This document shows positions 1 to 7,600 of a stretch of DNA of 19,412 nt, piece by piece. Position numbers and translations under genes: made by a program. Position 1 is the stretch's first letter; every line of letters begins with the position of its first letter. Location: NCBI GenBank assembly GCA_963579025.1, contig CAUZFZ010000179.1, forward strand, positions 1-19,412, read 5' to 3'. This stretch comes from CAUZFZ01 sp963579025. GTDB lineage: Bacteria; Planctomycetota; Planctomycetia; Planctomycetales; Planctomycetaceae. Under the pieces are notes generated by a model, which had not been told where the DNA came from, searched no databases, and saw only the letters and a program-made list of their open reading frames with translations.

Positions 1-154
1 GCCCGGACGCCAGAAACGTCTGCCCACAAGCAGGTCTTCATCTACGAACACGATCCGCAGAATCGCTCGTTTTCCCGCGAATTCCAGCAGCCCGGGAACT
101 GCTGGAGTGCCAGTGAGACCGTCATCGCTTTGACTATGTTATCATGAGTCGCGC

Positions 155-544
155 ATGACAGATTACGACGCCTACCTCAACGGTGTAGCCTGGAAAGCAA
201 AACGCGGCGCCGCATTCGGGCGATGGGGCCGAAGGTGTTATCTGTGTGGTTTAGTGAGTCGATTGGAAATGCACCATGTGACATATTCCCGATTCGGGTT
301 TGAATCAGTCAACGACCTGCGCCCGCTATGTCGTCGATGCCACAGAAAAGGGGCGTATTCGATCTCTGCGATTGAACGCGATCGTCATGCACTGTTTTGG
401 GAACAAGTCGCCATTTGGATTACCGATCGAATCGCCACTGCGGCATGGGCGGTCGTGAATCGATTGTTGTCGGCAATTCTATTCGTGTGCAGAACAGTAT
501 CGAATGCAGGACTACGGCGCGAAAGCCGACAGCGAAGTCGTTAA
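155..544 (+). CDS. Small HNH endonuclease-like protein
   Basis: This 129-aa protein has the HNH/zinc-finger layout: C28-x2-C31, H40-H41, N53, C59-x2-C62 and H63. The HH...N...H spacing (H41, N53, H63) fits a metal-dependent HNH nuclease core with structural zinc, so DNA nicking or cutting is likely. The segment LRPLCRRCHRK is typical of the family. Residues 88-112 form a hydrophobic or amphipathic helix not usual in minimal HNH proteins, and the tail is Arg-rich. No clear Shine-Dalgarno precedes ATG 155. The stop TAA (542-544) overlaps the stop of the convergent recombinase gene (541-543). Phage-type HNH genes and stand-alone HNH restriction proteins both fit; which applies here cannot be told. 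Confidence 0.72.
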   Translation: MTDYDAYLNGVAWKAKRGAAFGRWGRRCYLCGLVSRLEMHHVTYSRFGFESVNDLRPLCRRCHRKGAYSISAIERDRHALFWEQVAIWITDRIATAAWAVVNRLLSAILFVCRTVSNAGLRRESRQRSR

Positions 545-1524
545 ATAAGAATCCGCTCAATCTCATCGAGACTGATTTCGTCACCAGTTCGGTCATAGAG
601 GCTTGTCGTTCGTGGTGACTCGTGGGCTGCGATTCTTTGGGCGTTTTCGAGCGTGCCGCCGTTTTCTAGATAAGCGGTGATTCCGGTTGCTCGGAACGTG
701 TGGCAGCAGATTAAGTTCGACAATCTTGCTCGCCGGGAGCGACGCTTGATCATTGCCAAAACTTCCTGGCGAGCGATTCGTCGGTCGGTCAGTTGACGGT
801 GTCGGTTGAGACTGCGGAACAGCGGAGTTTTCTGTTCGCATACAGCGCCGGCTGCGTGCAAGTAGGCGCCGACGAAAACCTCAACCTTGTGGTGGGCTGG
901 AACTTCGTGGTGTTTGCCGCCCTTTTCGTTCAATCGAAACCACATTCTCCTTCCACGTTGGATGTAGTCGCCCGCATTCATGCCGACGACGGCGCCAACA
1001 CGGGCAAAGCTGTAGACCATCACGCCGATGAGTGCCCGATCTCGAAGACCGGCAATCGTGCCTGTGTCGATGCTGTCCAGCAGCAACCGGGCCTCGTCGG
1101 CGTTCAAGACATGGGTCTTGCCTTGCTTTACGACGTGCTTCGGTCCACGAACGGCGGAAGCAGGGTTTGAGGAAACGACCTGGCCGGTGACAAGCCAATC
1201 GAACAGCATCCGGATTGCCGCGAGTTGTTGCTTTACCGTCGGCTTGGAAAGCTGTTGCCCTAGTTCCTCGATATATAAGGAGACGAGCATCGGCTCGATC
1301 AGGGCAAGTTCAACGTCGCGTCCGTCGCACCAATCGAAGAATCGCCACGCCGCTCTCGCGTATGCTTCCCGCGTGTTGCGATTGCGAATGGTTACGGTGA
1401 AGAATTCCAGGAAACGTTTGGAAGCATGATTTCCCGCGTCCGCGATTACGGTCGGGAGTTGGCTGAACGGCCGGCTGACCAGTTGACGATCTTGCGAAAT
1501 GATTGTCGTGTGCGTTGCGTCCAT
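541..1524 (-). CDS. Tyrosine recombinase / integrase (XerC/D-like)
   Basis: This 327-aa protein has the full lambda-integrase family layout. An N-terminal SAM-like core-binding domain lies at about residues 35-125, and a catalytic domain at about 135-320. The catalytic residues are all visible: R175 (in YSFARVGA), a hairpin lysine K201 or K204 (EKGGKH), H275 and R278 (HTFRATGIT), H301 (AAHES) and nucleophile Y310 (TTSLYDRT). It should cut and rejoin DNA at short inverted sites through a 3'-phosphotyrosine. Length matches Xer and simple integrases. It is the only recombinase in the window and may have mobilised the adjacent island, but no att duplication or tRNA target was found here. Its stop overlaps the convergent HNH gene. 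Upstream on its own strand the leader is T/C-rich; TATGAT (complement of 1554-1559) is a possible -10 box without a good -35. Confidence 0.93.
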   Translation of the reverse strand: MDATHTTIISQDRQLVSRPFSQLPTVIADAGNHASKRFLEFFTVTIRNRNTREAYARAAWRFFDWCDGRDVELALIEPMLVSLYIEELGQQLSKPTVKQQLAAIRMLFDWLVTGQVVSSNPASAVRGPKHVVKQGKTHVLNADEARLLLDSIDTGTIAGLRDRALIGVMVYSFARVGAVVGMNAGDYIQRGRRMWFRLNEKGGKHHEVPAHHKVEVFVGAYLHAAGAVCEQKTPLFRSLNRHRQLTDRRIARQEVLAMIKRRSRRARLSNLICCHTFRATGITAYLENGGTLENAQRIAAHESPRTTSLYDRTGDEISLDEIERILI

Positions 1525-1714
1525 GAAGAAGAGAGGAAGATCATGAAAACTCTATCATAAAGGACATTATGAAATACATTGACGAGATATTAAAACGTGG
1601 CTTGTCCAACCGCTCTCCTAAGTCGTTCAACAATGTGTTGAATCAGGCAGTTTCTATCGGGCGGAAATGTCGGCTGGTGTGCATTGTTGGATGTCGTGGT
1701 ATCATTTGGAATGA
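1525..1714 (+). other. Intergenic stretch with a five-codon mini-ORF and a possible short ORF
   Basis: This gap separates the divergent recombinase and membrane-protein genes. It holds a mini-ORF MKTLS (ATG 1543, stop 1558-1560) preceded by GAGGAAG. Its stop overlaps a second good ribosome site AAAGGA (1559-1564) in front of ATG 1569. The ORF from 1569 (79 codons, MKYIDEILKRGL...) runs 94 nt into the membrane-protein gene in another frame and turns Ser/Arg/Cys-rich there. Only its first 40 or so residues look protein-like. It may be a leader peptide arrangement or chance. Confidence 0.25.
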
Positions 1715-2335
1715 ATGCAGGCGGTTACGAACGACAACTTCGGCCCTCTCATCGCATACCTCGTGCCGGGGGCCACTGTGTTGGTCGGCTTCAGCCAGTT
1801 CTCGGTAACGCTCAAGAGTTGGTTTGCGACGACTCCTTCCGACGTACCGACCATCGGCGGTTTTCTTTACCTCACAGTATCGTCAATCGCTGCAGGCATG
1901 ACTGTGAGTGCTCTCCGATGGGCCGCCATCGACAGCATTCATCGTCGTACGGGATTGCCGATGCCGAATCTCGAATTCGCTCGACTCGGAGCCAACGTCA
2001 CGGCATTTGGGCTGCTGATTGAGATCCATTACCGCCACTACCAGTTCTACTCGAACATGTTCGTCGCCACAGCTATTGCATATGTCTGCTATCACGTGAA
2101 GCTTGGCACTATCTGGCCGTTAGAATGGATCGATCTCGGATTCGTGATTCTGGAATCCGTGTTCTTCGCCACATCTCGGGACACGCTAAAGAAATACTAT
2201 GCCCGCGCCAGCCAGCTGCTCTCCGGACAGGATTCTCCGATGGAAGTCTGCGTTGCGCCGAAGACATCCGGCAGTCAGCCTATTTCGACTTCGCAAGAGC
2301 CGCCTCCAGCCGTTTCACGAACTGGGGCAGAGTGA
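1715..2335 (+). CDS. Hypothetical membrane protein, about four TM helices
   Basis: This 206-aa protein has hydrophobic stretches at about residues 9-29 (NFGPLIAYLVPGATVLVGF), 46-70, 109-131 and 137-155, so it probably sits in the inner membrane with four passes. The opening NFGxLIAYLxPG motif followed by a GGFLYxTxxSxAAGMTVSAxRWxxID segment looks like a conserved family of unknown function. The last 50 residues are polar and Pro/Ser-rich and read as a soluble tail. Start 1715 is chosen because the hydrophobic core begins 8 residues later and TTGGA lies 4 nt upstream. The 3' end overlaps the opposite-strand HTH gene by 56 nt. No function is assigned. A membrane effector partnered with the HTH gene is possible but unsupported. 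Confidence 0.75.
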   Translation: MQAVTNDNFGPLIAYLVPGATVLVGFSQFSVTLKSWFATTPSDVPTIGGFLYLTVSSIAAGMTVSALRWAAIDSIHRRTGLPMPNLEFARLGANVTAFGLLIEIHYRHYQFYSNMFVATAIAYVCYHVKLGTIWPLEWIDLGFVILESVFFATSRDTLKKYYARASQLLSGQDSPMEVCVAPKTSGSQPISTSQEPPPAVSRTGAE

Positions 2336-2531
2336 CGCCGAGTTTGTGGCACAAAGTTCTCAGCTGAACAATGTCAAGGCGACGCTCGCCACGCTCAAAC
2401 TTCGTAACGAATGACTGAGACTGGCCGAGCACTTCGCCAAGCTCCACCTGCGTCATGCCAGCTTCCTTGCGGAGAACTTTCAGCAGTTGTGTCACTGCGG
2501 CGTATTCCCGCGTGTAGATCGACTTTTCCAT
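2280..2531 (-). CDS. XRE-family HTH DNA-binding protein
   Basis: This 83-aa protein is almost entirely a Cro/C1-type helix-turn-helix (about residues 13-69). Helix 2 is TQVELGEVLG and recognition helix 3 is SQSFVTKFERGER, followed by the usual DIVQLRTLCHKLGV. It should bind DNA as a dimer and repress or activate nearby promoters. GGAGG sits 10 nt before ATG on its own strand. The 3' end overlaps the convergent membrane-protein gene by 56 nt, and the 5' end faces the small ORF at 2631 across a 99-nt divergent spacer with several inverted repeats. This makes self-regulation likely. It could also be an antitoxin-type XRE, but no toxin is adjacent. Confidence 0.9.
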   Translation of the reverse strand: MEKSIYTREYAAVTQLLKVLRKEAGMTQVELGEVLGQSQSFVTKFERGERRLDIVQLRTLCHKLGVTLPQFVKRLEAALAKSK

Positions 2532-2540
2532 TTTTCGCTT

Positions 2541-2610
2541 GCCTCCGAATTGAGGCGAGCGTATAGTCCGTTTTGGATTAGGCCAACATGGCCTGTTATT
2601 TCACAACAGG
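2541..2610. promoter_or_regulatory. Candidate operator region between divergent genes
   Basis: Three short inverted repeats lie in the 99-nt spacer between the XRE gene and the 33-aa ORF: GCCTC-n6-GAGGC (2541-2556), AGGCC-n5-GGCCT (2580-2594) and CCTGTT-n7-AACAGG (2592-2610). The two downstream repeats overlap by three bases. Position and symmetry fit binding by a dimeric XRE regulator; no strong -35/-10 pair was recognised. Confidence 0.4.
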
Positions 2611-2630
2611 CACATGACAGGAGCAGAAAG

Positions 2631-2732
2631 ATGGCAAACGGCGGCTCACCTACTAATGACAAGGCTGAACCCAAGACGAATTCGAACGCTGAAGAAGGAA
2701 AGCAAGTACCGAAGCAACCGAAGCAGAAGTGA
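2631..2732 (+). CDS. Small polar peptide, 33 aa
   Basis: The predicted peptide MANGGSPTNDKAEPKTNSNA... ends in a Lys/Pro/Gln-rich tail and has no hydrophobic segment or Cys, so it is probably disordered and soluble. Support comes from its surroundings: AGGAG at 2619-2623 lies about 7 nt before ATG, and a perfect 11-bp hairpin starts 26 nt after the stop. It is therefore a plausible independent transcription unit, facing the XRE gene and possibly controlled by it. No family is recognised and no function is proposed. Confidence 0.4.
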   Translation: MANGGSPTNDKAEPKTNSNAEEGKQVPKQPKQK

Positions 2733-2758
2733 TCTCTGCGTTTGCAGGTTCATGGCTC

Positions 2759-2798
2759 CGAGCCTGTCGTGCCGCTATGCCGACAGGCTCGTTTCATT
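2759..2798 (+). terminator. Hairpin terminator after the 33-aa ORF
   Basis: CGAGCCTGTCG (2759-2769) pairs perfectly with CGACAGGCTCG (2781-2791) around an 11-nt loop, followed by TTTCATTT. The stem is strong and the U-tract weak. It argues against using the upstream GTG at 2729 as the start of the next gene. Confidence 0.55.
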
Positions 2799-2884
2799 TC
2801 GCCAGCTGTCGCACTGTTCGATATGAACCGTACGCTGACAGTCACGCTGAATATCGCCGATCGGCATTTTGCTTCGTTCCCGCC

Positions 2885-3304
2885 ATGAAGTCATTCCACG
2901 CCATCAGCGACGGCGACAATCAGTGTTTTGTAGAATTCGACGAATGGGTGGCGACCGTTCGTGATCCGGCACAGCAGACGAGCGAGAAACTTCGAACGTT
3001 GGAGTCTGCCAACGGAACGGCAAGTGCCACTTATGAAATCGCTCCGCTGACGGGTGAGCGATACGCGGTTCGAATCAATTGCCGGTACGACACTGGCAAC
3101 ATGTCCGGAATCGGCGTCCCATGGACTGTGTTCTCATCGCGAGAAGAATGCATCGACTTCTTCATAAAGACCGCCCGTCGGCACTTCAGCCCGGAACAGA
3201 CTTCGAGCAACTGCGTTGCCTCTCAGCACGCAGCACGTCGGCAGATCCTCGAACTACTTGACGGTGGGCTTTTCGGTTTTATTGAACCTGCTCCAGATTC
3301 CTGA
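2885..3304 (+). CDS. Hypothetical protein, 139 aa
   Basis: The protein begins MKSFHAISDGDNQCFVEFDEW and looks like a compact soluble alpha/beta domain. Features include a central GERYAVRINCRYDTGNMSGIGVPW segment and a C-terminal QILELLDGGLFGFIEPAP. No known domain is recognised. The frame stays open upstream to GTG 2729, but that part crosses a terminator-like hairpin and reads as low-quality sequence, so ATG 2885 is preferred. A 21-codon ORF (MNRTLTVTLNIADRHF..., ATG 2823) ends in TGA overlapping this ATG (ATGA), which would allow translational coupling. The stop TGA (3302-3304) overlaps the next ATG by one base, suggesting a small operon. Confidence 0.65.
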   Translation: MKSFHAISDGDNQCFVEFDEWVATVRDPAQQTSEKLRTLESANGTASATYEIAPLTGERYAVRINCRYDTGNMSGIGVPWTVFSSREECIDFFIKTARRHFSPEQTSSNCVASQHAARRQILELLDGGLFGFIEPAPDS

Positions 3305-3666
3305 TGCCACGGACGCTGCGATTACCCGGAGAAACAGACGACGACTCGCGAGACCGAGCTGATCGAGTCGGACGGATAGCGTTCGAGCTGGTAGAAGCCT
3401 GTTTGGCGATCGAATGCGTGCAGATATTCGTTGCGGATTCCGATCTGCCGTTCTTTTCTCTCCAGGGGCGATCACTCACGACCCGATCGTGCGGGTTGAG
3501 TACGAGCAGGCAATCACCTTCGGCGGAATCGGTGAGACTCTTGCAGCGACCCGATCTAAACATTGGGGCGACGGTCGCTGACGAGAGCACCGATGAATTG
3601 ATTGCGCTTTTCAAAGGAGCCTGGCATCGTGTTCCCACTCTGTTCACACGGAACAGAGTCCGCTGA
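3304..3666 (+). CDS. Hypothetical protein, about 120 aa, frame uncertain
   Basis: ATG 3304 overlaps the previous stop (TGATG), the classic coupled arrangement. The first half is acidic and protein-like (ETDDDSRDRADRVGRIAFEL) and so is the segment ADESTDELIALFKGAWHRV. The middle (TTRSCGLSTSRQSPSAESVR) is Ser/Arg-rich and less convincing. A rival reading in another frame, ATG 3414 to TGA 3579-3581, encodes a 55-aa sequence that includes THDPIVRVEYEQAITFGGIG and looks at least as natural. The gene may carry a frameshift, or one frame is a shadow. The end of this ORF also runs into a hairpin (3637-3672). No family is recognised. Confidence 0.4.
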   Translation: MPRTLRLPGETDDDSRDRADRVGRIAFELVEACLAIECVQIFVADSDLPFFSLQGRSLTTRSCGLSTSRQSPSAESVRLLQRPDLNIGATVADESTDELIALFKGAWHRVPTLFTRNRVR

Positions 3667-3686
3667 CAGCGGTTGTGTTCTTTCTC
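3637..3686 (+). terminator. Tandem hairpins followed by a T-rich run
   Basis: Hairpin one is ACTCTGTTC (3637-3645), loop ACACG, GAACAGAGT (3651-3659), a perfect 9-bp stem. Hairpin two follows immediately: CCGCT-GAC-AGCGG (3660-3672), then TTGTGTTCTTTCTC. It could end transcription of the upstream genes or attenuate the zinc-ribbon gene that starts 18 nt later. Confidence 0.5.
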
Positions 3687-3703
3687 ACATTGGGAGTACT
3701 GCA

Positions 3704-3898
3704 ATGCTTGTTGAACTGGATGATGGACAGTGCCGGAGTTGTGAAAGCCAGTTAGAAGTCGTCGGTGCCGACGACGCCACTCTTGAAGTGGAATGCACGG
3801 AATGTGGCGACTGCTATGTCGTTGAGCCCGATGCGTTCAACGACGGAGCGATCAAATACTGGCCGGAAGCAATGGTCGGGTTCGGGGAGGATTTGTGA
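3704..3898 (+). CDS. Small zinc-ribbon protein, 64 aa
   Basis: Two knuckles, C-x2-C (CRSC) and C-x2-C-x2-C (CTECGDC), in a short acidic protein starting MLVELDDGQC suggest one structural zinc site of the ribbon type. The remainder (YVVEPDAFNDGAIKYWPEAM) is acidic, so it probably mediates protein contacts rather than strong DNA binding. ATG 3704 is chosen because GGGAG lies 7 nt upstream. The longer frame from 3602 crosses the tandem hairpins. The stop TGA shares its last base with the ATG of the next gene, so the two are probably translated together. I associate such small pairs with planctomycete genomes from memory; the role is unknown. Confidence 0.7.
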   Translation: MLVELDDGQCRSCESQLEVVGADDATLEVECTECGDCYVVEPDAFNDGAIKYWPEAMVGFGEDL

Positions 3899-4158
3899 TG
3901 GATCCTCACCAAACGTGGTCCGATATGCTCGATGCAATGAAGCGGAAGCAGTGGGACGAAGCGAAGGAATTGGCGGACGCCCTCTATGAGTGGATTCGCA
4001 AAGGCGGATTTCCGCCCGTCACGGTTGGCGACGAATCACTCGGCCAGCAATGGCATAAAACGATCGCATCGTTCACGTGCCTCGTTGTTGCCAACAAAGT
4101 TGATGATGTAAAGAAACGGCGTAGTCGTCGCCAAACGACTGCGAAGGACGGCTTCTGA
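3898..4158 (+). CDS. Hypothetical protein, 86 aa (MDPHQTW type)
   Basis: The protein starts MDPHQTWSDMLDAMKRKQWD and continues with a helical EAKELADALYEWIRKGGFPP segment; it ends in a Lys/Arg-rich tail (KKRRSRRQTTAK). The pattern of a repeated amphipathic helix followed by GGFPP resembles small helical-repeat proteins seen in planctomycetes, an identification from memory. ATG 3898 overlaps the zinc-ribbon stop (TGATG), and GGGGAGG (3884-3890) lies 7 nt upstream, so it is preferred over GTG 3895. No enzyme motif is visible. A hairpin terminator follows about 100 nt after its stop. Confidence 0.7.
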   Translation: MDPHQTWSDMLDAMKRKQWDEAKELADALYEWIRKGGFPPVTVGDESLGQQWHKTIASFTCLVVANKVDDVKKRRSRRQTTAKDGF

Positions 4159-4217
4159 ACGACGACAACGAATGGGCTCGCCCTGTCACCGCCACCATCC
4201 AAACCGTTGAGGAACAT

Positions 4218-4287
4218 GACCGCTGCGGTCACTGCGCCTGATTTCACAGGCGGAGCCCCGAGCCAGTTAAGCTCGGGGCATTTTAAC
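4218..4287 (+). terminator. Three consecutive hairpins ending in an intrinsic terminator
   Basis: In order: TGACCG-ctg-CGGTCA (4218-4232), CGCCTG-n6-CAGGCG (4235-4252) and GCCCCGAGC-n7-GCTCGGGGC (4255-4279). The last, a perfect GC-rich 9-bp stem followed by ATTTTAAC, is a good intrinsic terminator and sets the left limit of the defence operon. The gap up to 4389 contains no other recognised gene or strong promoter. Confidence 0.65.
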
Positions 4288-4389
4288 GGTCGCGCAAAGC
4301 CTGCGTCCCCGCTGTCAGCAACCGCTGATCGGGCTGATTGTAGTCCCTTGTGACCCTTGGTAAGGTTTACGCAGTTGGGGCGGCGAACC

Positions 4390-4626
4390 ATGTCTCTTGG
4401 GTGTCGAGCAATGAAGACGGACGAATTTCTGTTGGTCAAGGAGGCGGCCGAACTTCTCGGGGTCTCTGCGAACACCATTCGCGCGTGGGCGACAACGGGA
4501 AAGCTGCAGGAATACCGACACCCAGTGAACAACTACCGTCTGTTTCGACGCGATGAGGTTGAGGCCCTGCTGGATCAGATCGCAAATCCTGAACCGGTCA
4601 AACAAAAAACTCGCAAGGCGAAGTAG
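4390..4626 (+). CDS. MerR/excisionase-type HTH protein
   Basis: The protein contains LVKEAAELLGVSANTIRAWATTGKLQEYRHPVNNYRLFRRDEVEALL, written here as one recognised domain: winged helix-turn-helix of the MerR/excisionase group, with the helix pair VKEAAELLGV/SANTIRAWA and the wing YRHPVNNYRLFRR. The NNYRLFRRDE wing is typical of regulators beside modification and defence loci. There is no effector domain, only a short basic tail. ATG 4390 (78 aa) follows GGGGCGG at about 8 nt; ATG 4411 (71 aa) is an equal alternative, and TTG 4357 is also open. The stop lies 2 nt before the GTG of the helicase gene, so it heads the operon and probably controls it. Confidence 0.8.
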   Translation: MSLGCRAMKTDEFLLVKEAAELLGVSANTIRAWATTGKLQEYRHPVNNYRLFRRDEVEALLDQIANPEPVKQKTRKAK

Positions 4627-4628
4627 CC

Positions 4629-7600
4629 GTGGCGCAACTCGAAGAAATCACGAAAGACGCAACCGTCAAGGGCATACTCGCCAATGCGGCCGTACGGATC
4701 ATTGATGCGAAGCCAATTGGTTCAAACGCGCTGAAGGTTGTCTACGAGGCTCCCGATGGCACGACCGATCAGGAGATCCTGTATCGCGATCGAGAGCCCA
4801 CGCTTGAGCTGGTCGAATCAGGACGTCCGTGGAGCTTCACCGGCGATGGAAGCCTCTTTCGGCTGGTGTCTGAAGCACAGCGAATTCAGCTGGCCTATCT
4901 GTTTGATCCCGTGTTGGCGGTGCACACTTCGCTTGTCGAACCACTGCCGCACCAAATCACGGCCGTTTACGAAGAGATGCTGACTCGCCAGCCGCTCCGA
5001 TTCCTGCTTGCCGACGACCCCGGTGCCGGCAAGACAATCATGGCCGGCCTGCTGATCAAAGAGTTGATTGTTCGTGGCGACCTGAAACGCTGCATGATTG
5101 TCGCACCCGGAAATCTTGTCGAACAATGGCAGGATGAGCTGAGCGAGAAGTTTCAATTGCCGTTTGAGATCATGACGAACGATAAATTTGAATCGGCTTA
5201 CAGTGGCAATTGGTTTCTCGAAAACGATCTGGTCATCTGCCGCCTCGACAAACTCAGTCGCAATGAATCAGTACAGGACAAGCTGCAAGTCACTGACTGG
5301 GATCTGGTCGTGGTTGACGAAGCCCACAAGATGTCGGCGTCGTTGTACGGTAACGAAGTCAAGGAAACGAAACGCCACAAGCTTGGCCGCTTTCTCTCGT
5401 CGTTGACGCGACATTTTCTCCTGATGACGGCCACACCGCACAACGGTAAGGAAGAAGACTTCCAGTTGTTCATGCGGTTGCTGGACGGTGATCGGTTTGA
5501 AGGCAATTTCCGCCCTGGAGTTCACGCGTGCGACGCCAGCGACATGATGCGACGGATGGTGAAAGAGGATTTACTCAGGTTCGATGAGACACGCCTGTTC
5601 CCCGAGCGGAAGGCCTATACCGTCAACTACGCACTCAGTGAAGACGAGGCGGCCCTTTATTCCGAAGTCACAGATTACGTCCGAACCGAATTCGACCGAG
5701 CGAAAGCACTGGAGAATGGTGGCCGCAGGGGAACCGTTGGTTTTGCGCTAACTATCCTCCAGCGACGATTGGCATCGTCACCGGAGGCGATTTTCCAGTC
5801 ATTGCGCCGACGGCGAGAACGACTCGCAAGCCGGATACAGGAAGTGAAGCTGATGAAACGCGGTGAGACCGCGATGATCGAGTTTACTTCCGATCTGCCA
5901 ATGCTCGAAACCGATGACGATATCGAAGATTTCGAAGATCGCCCCGGCGAGGAGTTCGAAGATGCCGAAGAGGACATTCTCGATCAGGCCACTGCGGCCC
6001 AGACGATTGCCGAACTGGAATTGGAGATCGATCGACTGAAAGAACTTGAGGTACTTGCAGGGCGCGTTCGAAACAGCGGAACCGATATGAAATGGGAGCA
6101 GCTTTCGTCATTGCTGCAGGACAACGAACACATGTTTGACGAGTATGGAAACCGTCGAAAGCTCGTCATTTTCACGGAGCACCGTGACACGCTCAATTAC
6201 CTTCACAATCGCATCACGACATTACTGGGGATGCCGGAATCCGTTGTCACGATCAGTGGTGGCATGCTTCGCGAGCACAGAAAGGACGCTCAGGACAGGT
6301 TCGCACACGACAAGCAAACGCTGGTCCTGCTTGCGACTGATGCGGCGGGAGAAGGGATCAACCTCCAGCAGGCACACTTAATGGTCAACTATGACCTTCC
6401 GTGGAATCCGAATCGTCTCGAGCAGCGGTTCGGGCGAATTCACCGTATCGGCCAAACCAACGTCTGCCACCTCTGGAATCTCGTCGCCGGTGAAACACGG
6501 GAAGGCGATGTCTTTCGTCGTTTGCTGGAGAAGCTCGAGGTCGAACGCGAGGCTCTGGGCGGAGCCGTATTTGACGTGCTGGGACAGGCCATCGAAGGCC
6601 GTCGGCTTCGTGACCTGCTTCAAGAGGCCATCCTGTATGGCAATCAGCCGGAAGTTAAAGCAAAACTCAAAGAGAAAGTCGAAGGGGCTCTCGACCATGC
6701 ACGGCTTCGCGAACTGATCGAGGATCGCTCGTTGGGGCACGAAACGATGGACACGTCGCGTGTACGCGAGATCCGGGCGACTATGGAGCGGGCAAACGCA
6801 CGAAGACTTCAGCCCTATTTCATCGCCACGTTTTTCCGCGACGGATTCGCTCATCTTGGTGGAAACCTTCGCGAACGAGAGAGTAAGCGATTCGAGATTA
6901 CGCATGTCCCCGCCGATGTCCGTAATCGTGATCGACAGATCGGCACTCGAAACAGGGTTCAGCGAAAATACGAACGGATCACGTTCGACAAGAACCTGAT
7001 CAATGTCGAAGGCCAGCGTCAGGCTGCGTTTGTTTGCCCCGGGCATCCGCTGTTGGATACCTGTATCGACCTGATTCTTGAACGCTATCGAGATCTGTTG
7101 AAGCAGGGCGCGATCTTGATCAATGACAACGATCTGGAAGAGGAAGTCCGCGCACTGTTCTATCTGGAACACTCGATTCAGGACGGGCGCACGACAGCGA
7201 GCGGTTCGCGTCGGGTGATAAGCCGCCAGCTGCAGTTTGTGTCGATCGACCGCGATGCCAAAGTGCGATCTGCGGGATACGCACCGTATCTCGATTACAG
7301 AGCGGCAACCGAGGAGGAGATCGAGTCAATCCAACCGGTACTTGAGGAAGATTGGCTGACTCATGGTCTCGAAGATCGGGCAATTGAGTACGCCATCTCG
7401 GAACTTGTGCCTCGTCACGTGCAGGAAATCCGCGGACGTAAAGACAAGCTGATCGACAAGACGATTCAGGCGGTGACTGAGAGGCTAACGAAGGAGTACA
7501 TGCATTGGGATAACCGCGCCCAGCAGTTGAAAGCACAGGAGGAAGCAGGGAAGACCCCGAAGCTCAACTCGCGAAAGGCCGAGCAGCGAGCAGACGATTT

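Noticed and set aside
1..147. Open frame from the left edge to TGA 145-147, possibly the end of a gene
   Set aside because: All three + frames are open for most of this short stretch and none shows a recognisable domain, so no frame can be chosen.
1569..1808. 79-aa ORF MKYIDEIL... with a good ribosome site
   Set aside because: It overlaps the membrane-protein gene by 94 nt and becomes Ser/Arg/Cys-rich there; only mentioned as part of the intergenic region.
2729..2884. Upstream extension of the 139-aa gene to GTG 2729
   Set aside because: It crosses a perfect 11-bp hairpin and has the composition of non-coding sequence.
3279..3704. 141-aa ORF on the minus strand
   Set aside because: Ser/Arg/Cys-rich shadow of the + strand genes, with no domain and no ribosome site considered convincing.
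3637..4287. Hairpins after small genes as integron attC sites, given the nearby tyrosine recombinase
   Set aside because: They lack the GTTRRRY/RYYYAAC core ends and the recombinase shows no IntI-specific insert; they look like terminators.
6378..7172. 264-aa minus-strand ORF inside the helicase gene
   Set aside because: It lies wholly opposite a gene with full helicase motifs and shows no motif of its own.
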